NCBI RefSeq assembly: GCF_014224155.1
Contig: NZ_JAASUI010000001.1
Span: 496,001-560,000, forward strand
DNA from: Listeria cossartiae subsp. cossartiae
GTDB lineage: Bacteria > Bacillota > Bacilli > Lactobacillales > Listeriaceae
Length of the DNA: 64,000 nt
Reading direction: 5' to 3'
Part shown: positions 52,389 through 61,774 of the stretch, piece by piece
Layout: every line of letters begins with the position of its first letter
How positions within the stretch are numbered: the stretch's first letter is position 1
Notes under the pieces: model-generated
What the model was told of the DNA's origin: nothing
What the model saw: only the letters and a program-made list of their open reading frames with translations
Database searches by the model: none
Made by a program: the position numbers and the translations under genes

Positions 52389-55300
52389 ATGATTCATGCA
52401 GGATTAGATGTAGGATCAACAACAGCAAAGGCCGTAGCACTTAATGACCAGGGGGATATTTTATTTCAAACTTACCGAAGACATTATTCCGACATTAAAA
52501 AAGTAACCTTAGAAATCATGCAAGATATGCAAAAAAAATGTGGTATGACCGAAATGACGTTCAAAATTACGGGATCATCAGGACTAGCAATTTCTAAATT
52601 TTTGAATGTGCCATTTGTGCAGGAAGTAATTGCTTGTACGGAGGCAGTCGAACAAGTTATTCCAGAAACAGACGTAGTAATTGAGCTTGGCGGGGAAGAT
52701 GCGAAGATTATTTATTTCAGTGGCGGGATTGAGCAACGAATGAATAACGCATGCGCGGGCGGAACGGGTGCATTTATCGACCAAATCGCTACGCTACTTC
52801 AAACAGATCCAACTGGCTTAAATGAATTAGCGCAAAATGCAAATACAATTTACCCAATTGCTTCTAGATGTGGGGTATTTGCCAAAACAGACGTGCAGCC
52901 ATTGTTAAATGAAGGGGCTAGAAAAGAAGATATTGCCGCTTCTATTTTCCAAAGTGTGGTTACACAGACAATTAGTGGGCTTGCTTGTGGACGTCCGATT
53001 CGCGGGAAAGTAGCGTTTCTTGGCGGACCACTTACATTCCTTGATCAATTGCGTTATCGTTTTACGGAAACGTTGAAAATGAAAGATAGTGACATTATTG
53101 CGCCTCAAAATGCGGAATATTTTATTGCGCTTGGAACTGCTTTTACGGGACTGAATGATGTGCCGCTTAAAGTGGATAATATGATTCATCGTCTTTCGAA
53201 CATGGATATGACAACGATGGCAACCGATACCGTGATTTTGCCGGCACTTTTTGAAAAGAAAGAAGACTTAGATGAATTTCGTGCGCGTCATAATCAAATG
53301 AAAGCAAAGCGGGCGAAGTTGGAAGACTATGAAGGCGATGCTTACTTAGGTATTGATGCTGGTTCGACTACAACGAAATTGATTTTAATGAGCCAAACCA
53401 ATGAAATTCTTTACTCGTTTTATTCTAGTAATAATGGGAATCCGCTACAATCAGTTATTGATGCGACGAGTGATTTATATGAAATTTTGCCAGAAAAAGT
53501 TCGAGTTGCACAGTCGGGAATTACCGGCTACGGCGAGTCGCTTATTAAAGCCGCATTGAAAATTGATGTGGGCGAAATTGAAACAGTGGCGCATTACCGT
53601 GCTGCTCGTGAGTTTTTGCCAGATGTCGATTTTATTTTAGACATTGGCGGACAAGATATGAAATGTATGAAAATTAAAAAAGGCGCGCTCGATAGCTTGA
53701 TGCTGAATGAAGCTTGTTCTGCCGGATGTGGTTCGTTCCTTGAAACATTTGCGCAGACACTTAATTTATCAATTGAAGAATTTGCAGCCCGGGCACTTGA
53801 AGCGAAAGCCCCAGTTGACCTAGGTTCACGATGTACTGTTTTCATGAATTCCAAAGTGAAACAAGTACAAAAAGAAGGCGTTAGTATGGAAGATTTATCC
53901 GCTGGCCTTGCTTATTCTGTCGTGAAAAATGCCTTGCAAAAAGTAATTAAACTACGTAGTCCGAAAGATATCGGTGAAAAAGTCATCGTTCAAGGCGGAA
54001 CTTTTTATAATGAATCTGTTTTGCGTGCTTTTGAACTTTTAACTGGACGTGAAGTAGTTCGACCGGATATCGCTGGAATGATGGGCGCTTACGGTGCTGC
54101 TTTAATTGCCCGCGAACATTATGAAACTGGTGAAGTAACTGAAATGCTCGTACTGGAAAAATTACGTGAATTTAGCGCGGAAACTTCCCAGTCGCGCTGT
54201 AACCTTTGTAGTAACACATGCCAGCTAACTGTAACGAGATTTGGCGATGACCGGATGTTCGTTAGTGGAAATCGTTGCGAACGCGGTGAACGTGTAGAAA
54301 CAAAGCGCAATGTACTACCAAACTTATATGCGTATAAATTAAAACGGACATTTGATTACAAATCGTTGAAAAAATCAGAAGCTACCCGCGGAACGATTGG
54401 TATTCCACGTGCGCTCAATGTTTTTGAAAACTATCCACTTTGGCACACGATTTTAACGAACTTAGGTTTCCGCGTCGTTTTATCTTCTAAATCATCTAAA
54501 AACCTGTATGACAAAGGGATTGAAACGATTGCCTCCGAAGCAGTTTGTTTCCCAGCCAAGTTAACACATGGTCATATTATGGATTTAATCAAGAAAAAAG
54601 CAGACCGTATTTTCTATCCATCAGTCGTGTATGAAAAACCCGAATTCGGCGAGGCGACTAATAACTTTAACTGTCCAGTCGTGGCCGGTTATCCAGAAGT
54701 TATTCGTGTGAATGTCGATGCTTTAGAAGAGAAAAACATTCCGATGATTAGCCCATTTTTAACATTAGATAATGAAAAAGCGTTAATCGAACAAATGAGC
54801 CTTGCTTTCCCAGAAGTCCCAGCTGCGGATATGGAAAAAGCAGTCCAAGCCGGGCTAGAGGAAGCAGAACTTTGCCGCAAAGACATTCAAGCAGAAGGGG
54901 AAGCGGCACTTACTTATATTAAGAAAAACAAAATTAAAGGAATTGTTCTTGCTGGACACCCATACCATATCGATCCAGAAGTAAACCACGGAATTCCTGA
55001 GCTTATTACGATGAACGGCATGGCGGTTCTTACCGAAGATTCGATTTCCCATCTTGGTGAAATCGACCATAAACTTCGCGTTGAAAACCAGTGGAAATAT
55101 CACGCAAGACTATATCGCGCCGCAAGTTTTACCGCTAAAAGTGAAGATTTGGAATTTGTGCAATTAACTTCATTTGGATGTGGGCTTGATGCGATTACAA
55201 CGGATATGTGCCAAGAAATCATTGAAGGTCATAATAAAGTTTACACACTACTTAAAATTGATGAAATCAACAACCTTGGTGCCGCTCGTATTCGCGTCCG

Positions 55301-56816
55301 TTCTTTAAAAGCTGCTATGGAAGAACGCGAGAAAAACAACGTGAAACCAGGCATTATGGCGAAACCAAAAGAACGTCCATTATTCACAAAAGAAATGAAG
55401 AAAACGTATACTATTTTAGCGCCACAGCTAGCTCCGACCCATTTTGAAATGTTAGAAGCGGCTTGTAAAGTGGGCGGTTATAATTTAGAAGTGCTTCCAG
55501 CCGTGACACCTCGTGCGGTCGATGAAGGCTTGCGCTACGTCAATAACGATGCTTGTTACCCAGCGATTTTGACGATTGGACAAATGATGGATGCGTTGAA
55601 ACATGGCGATTATGATACGAATAATTTAGCGGTATTGATGACGCAAACAGGTGGCGGATGTCGGGCTACCAACTATATCTCGATGCTGAAAAAAGCACTC
55701 GGAGAAGCTGGAATGGACCATATCCCGGTTATTTCTCTAAATGCCAACGGTTTAGAAAAACAACCAGGCTTTAAAATGACGCCAAAAGTTCTTGTTCGTT
55801 TCCTAGCGGGAATTAGCTTAGGGGATGCGCTTGACCGGATGCTTTACCGGACCAGACCTTACGAAGTCGAACCAGGAAGTGCCAATAAAATGTTCCGCCA
55901 ATATCTTGATGCCGGACGTGCACTAATGGAAAATTATTCTTTCGGAGCATATAAAAAATTAGCAAACGAAATGGTGCGAGCTTTTGACAATTTACCAATA
56001 ACAAATGAAGTGAAACCAAGAGTTGGTGTCGTTGGAGAAATTCTCGTCAAATTCCACCCAGGCGCAAATAACAATATTGTTGATGTCATTGAAGAAGAAG
56101 GCGGAGAAGCAGTTGTTCCGGACTTAACAGATTTCATTTTATATTGTTGTTACGATGATCACTTTGCAGCCAACACATTTGGACGTTCCAAAGTGAAATC
56201 ATTCGCAAAACAAAGCGTAGCCATTCCGCTAATTAATCAATTCCGTAAACCAGTGACAGATGCGCTGAAGAAAAGTGAACGTTTTGAAGCACCAGCGAGT
56301 ATCGAATCTATCGCAGAAAAAGCAAGTCAACTTCTATCACTCGGAAATAAAATGGGGGAAGGTTGGTTCTTAACAGGTGAAATGTTCGAATTACTCGATA
56401 GCAACGTGCCAAATATCGCGTGCCTGCAACCATTCGCATGCTTACCAAACCATATTACTGGTCGCGGAATGATTAAAGGACTCAAAAAAATGTACCCAGA
56501 AGCCAACATCATGTCAATTGACTACGATGCCGGTTCAAGTTCCGTAAACCAACTAAACCGTATTAAACTAATGCTTTCAATAGCAAGAAAACAACTAGAA
56601 ACTACGGAAGTTATCACCGAGAAAGAAACAAATACACGATTCAACCCAAGAGAAAAAATCCTTGGCAAAGCAAAACAAGTAAGAGAAAGCGCACCAGTCG
56701 AAATGATTGGTAATAAAGTCAAACAAGCGCGCGAAGCCGATCCAGTCGGTGCTATCGCTCAAAAAGTGAAACATGTGGCATCAAGTAGTGAACATGTTCA
56801 AACGGATAATGACTGA
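52389..56816 (+). CDS. Giant fusion: 2-hydroxyacyl-CoA dehydratase activator and component D-like protein
   Basis: 1475 residues from ATG 52389. Two BadF/HgdC-type ASKHA ATPase modules come first: AGLDVGSTTAKAV and NNACAGGTGAFIDQIA (1-about 270), and LGIDAGSTTTKLILM with NEACSAGCGSFLETFA (about 320-580; the Cys that would bridge a [4Fe-4S] cluster). A Cys-rich patch CNLCSNTCQ and GNRCERGERV near 610-640, and a long DUF2229/HgdB-like region with NNDACYPAILTIGQMMDAL near 1060, follow. The C-terminal 60 residues have repeats of AREADPVGAIAQKVKH type. Family enzymes use ATP to inject electrons into dehydratases. The substrate in Listeria is unknown. Confidence 0.93.
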   Translation: MIHAGLDVGSTTAKAVALNDQGDILFQTYRRHYSDIKKVTLEIMQDMQKKCGMTEMTFKITGSSGLAISKFLNVPFVQEVIACTEAVEQVIPETDVVIELGGEDAKIIYFSGGIEQRMNNACAGGTGAFIDQIATLLQTDPTGLNELAQNANTIYPIASRCGVFAKTDVQPLLNEGARKEDIAASIFQSVVTQTISGLACGRPIRGKVAFLGGPLTFLDQLRYRFTETLKMKDSDIIAPQNAEYFIALGTAFTGLNDVPLKVDNMIHRLSNMDMTTMATDTVILPALFEKKEDLDEFRARHNQMKAKRAKLEDYEGDAYLGIDAGSTTTKLILMSQTNEILYSFYSSNNGNPLQSVIDATSDLYEILPEKVRVAQSGITGYGESLIKAALKIDVGEIETVAHYRAAREFLPDVDFILDIGGQDMKCMKIKKGALDSLMLNEACSAGCGSFLETFAQTLNLSIEEFAARALEAKAPVDLGSRCTVFMNSKVKQVQKEGVSMEDLSAGLAYSVVKNALQKVIKLRSPKDIGEKVIVQGGTFYNESVLRAFELLTGREVVRPDIAGMMGAYGAALIAREHYETGEVTEMLVLEKLREFSAETSQSRCNLCSNTCQLTVTRFGDDRMFVSGNRCERGERVETKRNVLPNLYAYKLKRTFDYKSLKKSEATRGTIGIPRALNVFENYPLWHTILTNLGFRVVLSSKSSKNLYDKGIETIASEAVCFPAKLTHGHIMDLIKKKADRIFYPSVVYEKPEFGEATNNFNCPVVAGYPEVIRVNVDALEEKNIPMISPFLTLDNEKALIEQMSLAFPEVPAADMEKAVQAGLEEAELCRKDIQAEGEAALTYIKKNKIKGIVLAGHPYHIDPEVNHGIPELITMNGMAVLTEDSISHLGEIDHKLRVENQWKYHARLYRAASFTAKSEDLEFVQLTSFGCGLDAITTDMCQEIIEGHNKVYTLLKIDEINNLGAARIRVRSLKAAMEEREKNNVKPGIMAKPKERPLFTKEMKKTYTILAPQLAPTHFEMLEAACKVGGYNLEVLPAVTPRAVDEGLRYVNNDACYPAILTIGQMMDALKHGDYDTNNLAVLMTQTGGGCRATNYISMLKKALGEAGMDHIPVISLNANGLEKQPGFKMTPKVLVRFLAGISLGDALDRMLYRTRPYEVEPGSANKMFRQYLDAGRALMENYSFGAYKKLANEMVRAFDNLPITNEVKPRVGVVGEILVKFHPGANNNIVDVIEEEGGEAVVPDLTDFILYCCYDDHFAANTFGRSKVKSFAKQSVAIPLINQFRKPVTDALKKSERFEAPASIESIAEKASQLLSLGNKMGEGWFLTGEMFELLDSNVPNIACLQPFACLPNHITGRGMIKGLKKMYPEANIMSIDYDAGSSSVNQLNRIKLMLSIARKQLETTEVITEKETNTRFNPREKILGKAKQVRESAPVEMIGNKVKQAREADPVGAIAQKVKHVASSSEHVQTDND

Positions 56817-56866
56817 ATAACATCAATTAGAGTGACAATTCATTTAATTGACGGTAATGTAAGAAG

Positions 56867-56903
56867 GAGTGAGTGGCAAAAATTTTGCTACTCACTTTTT
56901 ATT
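56867..56903 (+). terminator. Terminator of the giant activator gene
   Basis: GAGTGGCAAAA/TTTTGCTACTC stem followed by ACTTTTTATT. Confidence 0.88.
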
Positions 56904-57175
56904 GATTTAAAGTGTTAATATAAAATTAATTTTAATTTTCTAAATCTAGTTTTATTTTTTGTATTCAAATTTATAGATAACATACATGTAGTTTTTCAAA
57001 TCTCTGCAGATGCTTTTGCAATAATGTTCTTATAAAATTTTGGACGATTTGAATGAATTCTTATATAAATAGTTGTTCCTGATAGAAAAAATAACATTAT
57101 CTATTGATTAGTTAATCATAAGTTGTATAATATTTAGTGAAAAGTTTAACAAATTTAAATCTAAGGGAGGGATAA

Positions 57176-57211
57176 ATGTTAAATAAGGATAAAATAAATA
57201 ATTATTTCTAG
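57176..57211 (+). CDS. Micro-ORF behind a strong ribosome binding site
   Basis: Eleven codons (MLNKDKINNYF) after AAGGGAGGG, ending in TAG. The ribosome binding site is excellent, so either a leader peptide or the surviving start of a lost gene. Translation is not shown. Confidence 0.3.
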   Translation: MLNKDKINNYF

Positions 57212-57320
57212 ACAGAATGATATAATTGTCAACTTTGAGTTGAGAAACATAAACTATAACTTATCATTCTAAATAAGTTTACAGAAAAGATTAAAATTAA
57301 AAACTATAATAAGGAGGAAC

Positions 57321-57365
57321 ATTAGAAAAGGAACAAATTACGAGAAATTTGTAAAGAATTTATAA
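57321..57365 (+). pseudogene. Possible remnant of a nuclease-like gene start
   Basis: After AAGGAGG (57311-57317) the frame reads ATT then RKGTNYEKFVKNL and TAA. KGTNYEKFV resembles the N-terminal helix of PD-(D/E)XK restriction-type endonucleases, but there is no ATG/GTG/TTG and a stop comes at once. It may be a decayed partner of the OLD gene. Weak evidence. Confidence 0.25.
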
Positions 57366-57452
57366 ATAGGTAAGTAAAATAATTGGTGAAAACTAGTCCA
57401 AAAAATAAGGTACAACTTTAAAGATGAGATAAATAAAAAGGAGATAAATGAG

Positions 57453-59321
57453 ATGAGACTACATAAATTAAATATAAAAGGTTTCAAAAGACATAAGGAA
57501 ACTGAAATACTATTCTCACAAGCAAGTTTTTTAATTGGTGAGAATAATACAGGGAAGAGCACAATATTAAAGGCAATTGAACTTCTACTAAGTGATACGA
57601 TGAAAATTCAAGATAACTATTTTTTTGAACACGATTATGCAGATGGTCTTGGTTCGTGTGAAGAAGTGGTTCTCACAGCAGAATTTAGAGGGCTTCCTGA
57701 AAACGCAGAGTCTTGGAGAGGCTTTAAAGGGCGTGTTTTTCCTTACACGGAATGTGAAGAAGGCATTAATAAAGTACAAGGGAGATCTATTTTTTATAGA
57801 AAAACTTTTAAGCCTGGCAAACAAAGAGTTGTTGAGATGCAAGCACGGGAAAAAACGTTAAAAGATAGTCTTAGTAGTGTAAAAACTATTGATGGATTTA
57901 TTGAAAATGGTTTTCAAGAATCCTTTTTGAGTGGCACCATTTTTGAAAATAAAGATAAATCTGAAGTACTAAAACCTAAAGATTTAGGTGATTTTAGAGA
58001 TTACTTCGAAAATGAATTTGACTTTTATGACTATTCTGAGACAGAAATTTGGGTTGAGAATCCGGGAGGTATAGGTGGTAACGTTCTTTCTAAACTGCCC
58101 AAGGTACTTTATATACCCGCGCATGATGGAGCCGATAACCTTGGTGAAACTAAAGGTGCATTTCAAGATATACTAGCTGAACTTTTTTCAGATGTTAGGA
58201 ATGAATCTGATAACTACAAACAAGCTCAAATCCTATTAAATCAACTTGCAGACGAACTTGATCCAGAAAATTCAGAAACAGAATTTGGGAAAATGATGCT
58301 AGATTTAAATAGTACTTTATCAAGTGTATTTTCTGGAATTGGATTGAATGCTCAAGCCGCCCTGTCTGATGCAAATAAGGCAATTAAACCAACTTTCTCA
58401 GTTACAATGACAAGTAATATACAAACCCCTGTGGAAATGCAAGGAACTGGAGTAGTAAGATCGACTGTATTTGCGTTACTTAGATACAAAGCTTTAAGAG
58501 ACATAGAGAAGAAATCCAATGAAAGACCATTAATAATTTGTTTTGAAGAGCCAGAAATATATCTGCATCCTAATGCAGCGAACCAAATGAGAGATACTAT
58601 ATATGAATTGGCTAATACTACGAACAATCAAATTGTTTGCTCAACACATTCTCCTTATATGATTGATTTAGGAAGGCGCACGGGTCAACTCCTTAATTAT
58701 CTTTACATTGATCAGTCAGAGACTAAATTAACAAGTGGCGAATCAGTGAAATGTAATATAGTTTACAATAAGCCATTTAATATTCAAGAAGCATTTAAAA
58801 CTCTCATAGAAGAAGAAAAGGACTATGTTAAGCTTACTCTTAAGATGGACGATTATTTGGCTAGAATATTCTTCGCAAGAAATGTACTTATTGTGGAAGG
58901 GGATACAGAGGAAATTGTTTTAAGAGAGACCATTTCACTTATGCCTGAAAAAATGAAGAAAAATGTTTTGTCTAATTGGCAAATAGTTAGAGCTAGAGGA
59001 AAAGCAGTTATAATATCTTTAGTGAAATATCTTAAAGCTATGGGAATTGAACCGTATGTTATGCATGACCTAGATTCTGAAACCCCAGGGGCTGTTAAAA
59101 TGAATGAACCAATTCGCGATGCTTTAAATGATGATACTAAATTAATTACACTCAATAATTGTATTGAGGATATATTAGGTTATGCGGCTCCTACTAACAA
59201 TAAACCACATGAAGCTTATAAATTTATTCAAGAAAAGTGGGATGGAGATTACAATAATATAAGTGAGAAATGGAAAGAGATTGTTGAAATTTTATTTTTG
59301 AATGAATGCCCTAAAGTGTAA
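57453..59321 (+). CDS. OLD-family ATP-dependent endonuclease
   Basis: 622 residues, ATG after AAGGAGA. The N-terminal ABC/SMC-type ATPase has Walker A GENNTGKST (29-37), a long insertion (about 90-330), Walker B IICFEEPEIYLHP (about 360-373) and H-loop CSTHSP (about 395). The C-terminal Toprim nuclease domain has VLIVEGDTEEIVL (about 479-491) and the metal-binding HDLDSE (about 537-542). No UvrD-like helicase gene is adjacent, so it resembles class 1 stand-alone OLD proteins rather than a Gabija pair. Such proteins act in phage defence. It is much richer in AT than its neighbours, and sits between two strongly terminated units, so a horizontal insertion is likely. Confidence 0.92.
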   Translation: MRLHKLNIKGFKRHKETEILFSQASFLIGENNTGKSTILKAIELLLSDTMKIQDNYFFEHDYADGLGSCEEVVLTAEFRGLPENAESWRGFKGRVFPYTECEEGINKVQGRSIFYRKTFKPGKQRVVEMQAREKTLKDSLSSVKTIDGFIENGFQESFLSGTIFENKDKSEVLKPKDLGDFRDYFENEFDFYDYSETEIWVENPGGIGGNVLSKLPKVLYIPAHDGADNLGETKGAFQDILAELFSDVRNESDNYKQAQILLNQLADELDPENSETEFGKMMLDLNSTLSSVFSGIGLNAQAALSDANKAIKPTFSVTMTSNIQTPVEMQGTGVVRSTVFALLRYKALRDIEKKSNERPLIICFEEPEIYLHPNAANQMRDTIYELANTTNNQIVCSTHSPYMIDLGRRTGQLLNYLYIDQSETKLTSGESVKCNIVYNKPFNIQEAFKTLIEEEKDYVKLTLKMDDYLARIFFARNVLIVEGDTEEIVLRETISLMPEKMKKNVLSNWQIVRARGKAVIISLVKYLKAMGIEPYVMHDLDSETPGAVKMNEPIRDALNDDTKLITLNNCIEDILGYAAPTNNKPHEAYKFIQEKWDGDYNNISEKWKEIVEILFLNECPKV

Positions 59322-59440
59322 GCTTTAATAAGCTATATTATTTGTTAGGTTTAAACTGCTTTAAACAGAAGTATATCTATAAATTAATTTAAGCCACATA
59401 AATTTTTAAAAATCATTAAAATAGTATTCTTTAAAAAAGT

Positions 59441-59480
59441 AAAACAAGGTAGCAATTATATATTTTGCTACCTTGTTTAA
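59441..59480 (+). terminator. Terminator of the OLD gene
   Basis: AAACAAGGTAGCAA...TTGCTACCTTGTTT stem, 120 bp after the stop. Confidence 0.88.
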
Positions 59481-59582
59481 GATGTAAGCTGTTTTTAGAA
59501 AAAACTTTTTAAGTTATCTAGCGTTTATTATTATCAAATCAAAACAGTTATATATGATCTTATAAAAAGGCAACTTTCCTTG

Positions 59583-60074
59583 TCAAAATTCCCCTTCCGT
59601 AATCATCGCAAACTCCGCACGAACGACCTTTTTCAAATCAGCTGGCGCAAGTTCGATTTGTAATCCTCTTTTTCCAGCTGAAATCAGCATCGTATCCAGC
59701 GATTCCGCACTGCTATCTACAAAAGTCGGGAACAATTTCTTCATTCCAATCGGAGAACAACCACCACGAATATAACCAGTCAGCTTCTCCAGCGTATCCA
59801 CCGCAATCAGTTCACACTTTTTATTTCCACTAATTTTCGCTAAATGTTTCAAATGCAAGGTTTTATCAGCCGGAATACAAGCGACTATATTCCCTGTTTT
59901 ATCACCAGTTAGGACGAGTGTTTTAAAAATCTGCGCGGGATTATTTCCAGTTTCTACCGCAACATGAAGTGCATCCAAGGCGTCTTCACTCCAAGCATAC
60001 TCACGTAAATCATATTTAATCTTCTGTTTATCTAAAATCCGACACGCATTTGTCTTTTTATTCAAGTCTTTCAC
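59583..60074 (-). CDS. ybaK: YbaK/EbsC-type Cys-tRNA(Pro) deacylase
   Basis: 163 residues, the typical length. Conserved motifs are VFKTLVLTGD-like AQIFKTLVLTGD (about 43), CIPADKTLHLKHLAK and GYIRGGCSPIGMKK (about 105-118), the latter being the family signature. It hydrolyses mischarged Cys-tRNA(Pro) in trans. Monocistronic, divergent from the lipoprotein gene. Confidence 0.94.
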   Translation of the reverse strand: MKDLNKKTNACRILDKQKIKYDLREYAWSEDALDALHVAVETGNNPAQIFKTLVLTGDKTGNIVACIPADKTLHLKHLAKISGNKKCELIAVDTLEKLTGYIRGGCSPIGMKKLFPTFVDSSAESLDTMLISAGKRGLQIELAPADLKKVVRAEFAMITEGEF

Positions 60075-60124
60075 CTCGATTTATTTGAAATTATGTACAT
60101 ATTATGACACTTTTTGTAAAATAG

Positions 60125-60153
60125 TTGGCATTTTATCTCTCGTTCTGTACAAT
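60125..60153 (+). promoter_or_regulatory. Sigma-A promoter of the lipoprotein gene
   Basis: TTGGCA (60125-60130), 17-bp spacer, TACAAT (60148-60153), 36 bp before the start codon. Confidence 0.8.
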
Positions 60154-60188
60154 GAAATGGAATTCAAATAAGAAAGGGAGATTTAATA

Positions 60189-60842
60189 ATGAAAAAAGGG
60201 TTATTCAGTCTGGTTCTTGTTCTTGCTATGGCACTCGTTTTAAGTGCATGTGGTGGTCCATCAAGAGTAGAGCCGAAAAAAGCAGGGGAAATCACCGTTA
60301 ACGCAGTGGTTTATAACAAAGATACCGATAAAATAAAAGATGTATACGGTGAAGACGGCTCAAAATTCGAAAAAGAATTTGAAACTGGCTTTAAAGAAAG
60401 CTTTATCAACACATTTGCAGCAAGTTTTTCTAGTGATGTAAACATTGATAAGCAAGTAGATGATTTCTATAAAGCACTTCGCAAACAAGTAAACGAAAAA
60501 ACTTCGTACACTACTAAAGTAACAAATGACGACAAAGAAAGTCCAGAAATTCAGTTCGCAGTTAAAGGGCTTGATATGAAGGGCGTTCAAACTGAATTAG
60601 TAGAAGAATTAACAAAAGCAGCAACAGCTGATCCATCTATTGCAACAGATGACCAAAAAATGGCTGAAAAAACAATGGAAATCTATACAAAAGCTGTTCA
60701 AAATGCAGACGCAGTATCAGAACCAAAAACAGTTACGCTTAAACTAAAAGCAGATCCAAAAGATGATTCTTTATGGCAAATGCAAAACGATGTGGCGTTC
60801 ATGCAAGAATTAACTACAGCATTCTTCATGGCTGGCATGTAA
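60189..60842 (+). CDS. DUF5105-type lipoprotein
   Basis: 217 residues. A lipoprotein signal with LSACGGPS lipobox (Cys21) is followed by a soluble, helix-rich, acidic domain. AAGAAAGGGAG precedes the start. Firmicutes lipoproteins of this layout are often assigned to DUF5105; function unknown. Own terminator follows. Confidence 0.85.
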   Translation: MKKGLFSLVLVLAMALVLSACGGPSRVEPKKAGEITVNAVVYNKDTDKIKDVYGEDGSKFEKEFETGFKESFINTFAASFSSDVNIDKQVDDFYKALRKQVNEKTSYTTKVTNDDKESPEIQFAVKGLDMKGVQTELVEELTKAATADPSIATDDQKMAEKTMEIYTKAVQNADAVSEPKTVTLKLKADPKDDSLWQMQNDVAFMQELTTAFFMAGM

Positions 60843-60859
60843 GCTTTTGTAGTGATAGA

Positions 60860-60893
60860 CACCAGCAACTTTCGGGTTGTTGGTGTTTTTATT
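60860..60893 (+). terminator. Terminator of the lipoprotein gene
   Basis: ACACCAGCAAC...GTTGTTGGTGT stem followed by TTTTTATTTT. Confidence 0.9.
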
Positions 60894-60922
60894 TTACAAG
60901 GAAATGTTATTCAAGCGGAACT

Positions 60923-60955
60923 AAAAAAACAGAGATACCTTCATCTCTGTTTTCC
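60923..60955. terminator. Terminator of the DUF554 gene
   Basis: AAAACAGAGAT-ACCTTC-ATCTCTGTTTT, mainly for the leftward gene ending at 60958. Confidence 0.85.
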
Positions 60956-60957
60956 CT

Positions 60958-61659
60958 CTAAAAATAATAAAGCCCCGTCACAATCAGTGCAACAACCACA
61001 ATCCCCGGAACCAAATTCGCGACCCGGATTTTCGTTAAACCGAGCAGATTTAAACCAATCGCCAAAATCATAATTCCGCCAGTGGCAGTGAGTTCTTCGA
61101 TAATTAGTGCCATCAAATCGGCTGGAATGAATTGATTAATTTGTGTTGCGAACAGCGCGATAATGCCTTCAAATAAAAACACTGGAATAGCTGAGAGCAT
61201 AACGCCCCAACCAAGTGTTGTACTAAGAAGAAGGGCGATAAATCCATCCATCACCGATTTCGTATAAAGCACATCATGGTTTCCGCGAATGCCACTATCA
61301 AGCGCACCAATAATACCCATCGCACCAATTACAAAAATAAGTGTCGCGGTAACAAAGCCTTTCGAAACATTACTTTTTCCCTTTGCTCCGACTTTACGTT
61401 CAATCCAGTGACCAAGCTGATTCAGATGATAATCTATGTTAAGCCATTCCCCAATAACAGCTCCAAAACAAATACTTAAAATGACAATGAGCGAGTTGCT
61501 CGTTTTAAATGCCATTTGAATGCCAAGGACGATAACGGATAACCCCATCCCTTTCATGACAGTATCTTTCATACGTTCAGGGATATTATGTAATTTCATG
61601 CCAAGAACAGACCCAACCAAAATTCCAAGCCCATTCACTAGCGCACCAAGTAGAACCAT
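60958..61659 (-). CDS. DUF554 family membrane protein
   Basis: 233 residues from ATG 61659, which follows GGGAGGAAG; the longer frame to 61713 has no site. Six to seven hydrophobic helices. The signature GALVNGLGILVGSVLG at the N-terminus, IGALDSGIRGNHDVLYTKS and MDGFIALLLSTTLGWG match DUF554 (YdfK-like). It is probably a transporter or channel; substrate unknown. Confidence 0.9.
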   Translation of the reverse strand: MVLLGALVNGLGILVGSVLGMKLHNIPERMKDTVMKGMGLSVIVLGIQMAFKTSNSLIVILSICFGAVIGEWLNIDYHLNQLGHWIERKVGAKGKSNVSKGFVTATLIFVIGAMGIIGALDSGIRGNHDVLYTKSVMDGFIALLLSTTLGWGVMLSAIPVFLFEGIIALFATQINQFIPADLMALIIEELTATGGIMILAIGLNLLGLTKIRVANLVPGIVVVALIVTGLYYF

Positions 61660-61733
61660 TTTCTTCCTCCCTTTTTTAGCATATAGCCCTAGTATACAGG
61701 AAGTTTCAGCCAATTGGGAGATTTTTTTCGCAT

Positions 61734-61772
61734 AAAAAAGTCGAAGGAAGCGTTTTGCTCCTTCGACTTTAG
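61734..61772. terminator. Terminator of the NAD(P)-binding gene
   Basis: AAAGTCGAAGGA...TCCTTCGACTTT stem with a T-run for the leftward transcript. Confidence 0.9.
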
Positions 61773-61774
61773 TC

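Larger units (their letters stand above)
56904..57452 (+). other. AT-rich leader of the OLD gene with promoter and gene remnants
   Basis: A markedly AT-rich 550-bp stretch without a full gene. It contains TTGATT (57104-57109), a 16-bp spacer and TATAAT (57126-57131), with the palindrome TGATTA-GT-TAATCA (57105-57118) over the -35. Two ribosome binding sites with abortive micro-ORFs follow (57176-57211 and 57321-57365), with an inverted repeat AGAATGATA/TATCATTCT (57214-57222, 57262-57270) between them. Confidence 0.6.

Noticed and set aside
57453..59321. Gabija-type GajA instead of a stand-alone OLD protein
   Set aside because: The required UvrD-like helicase GajB is not encoded on either side within several kilobases.
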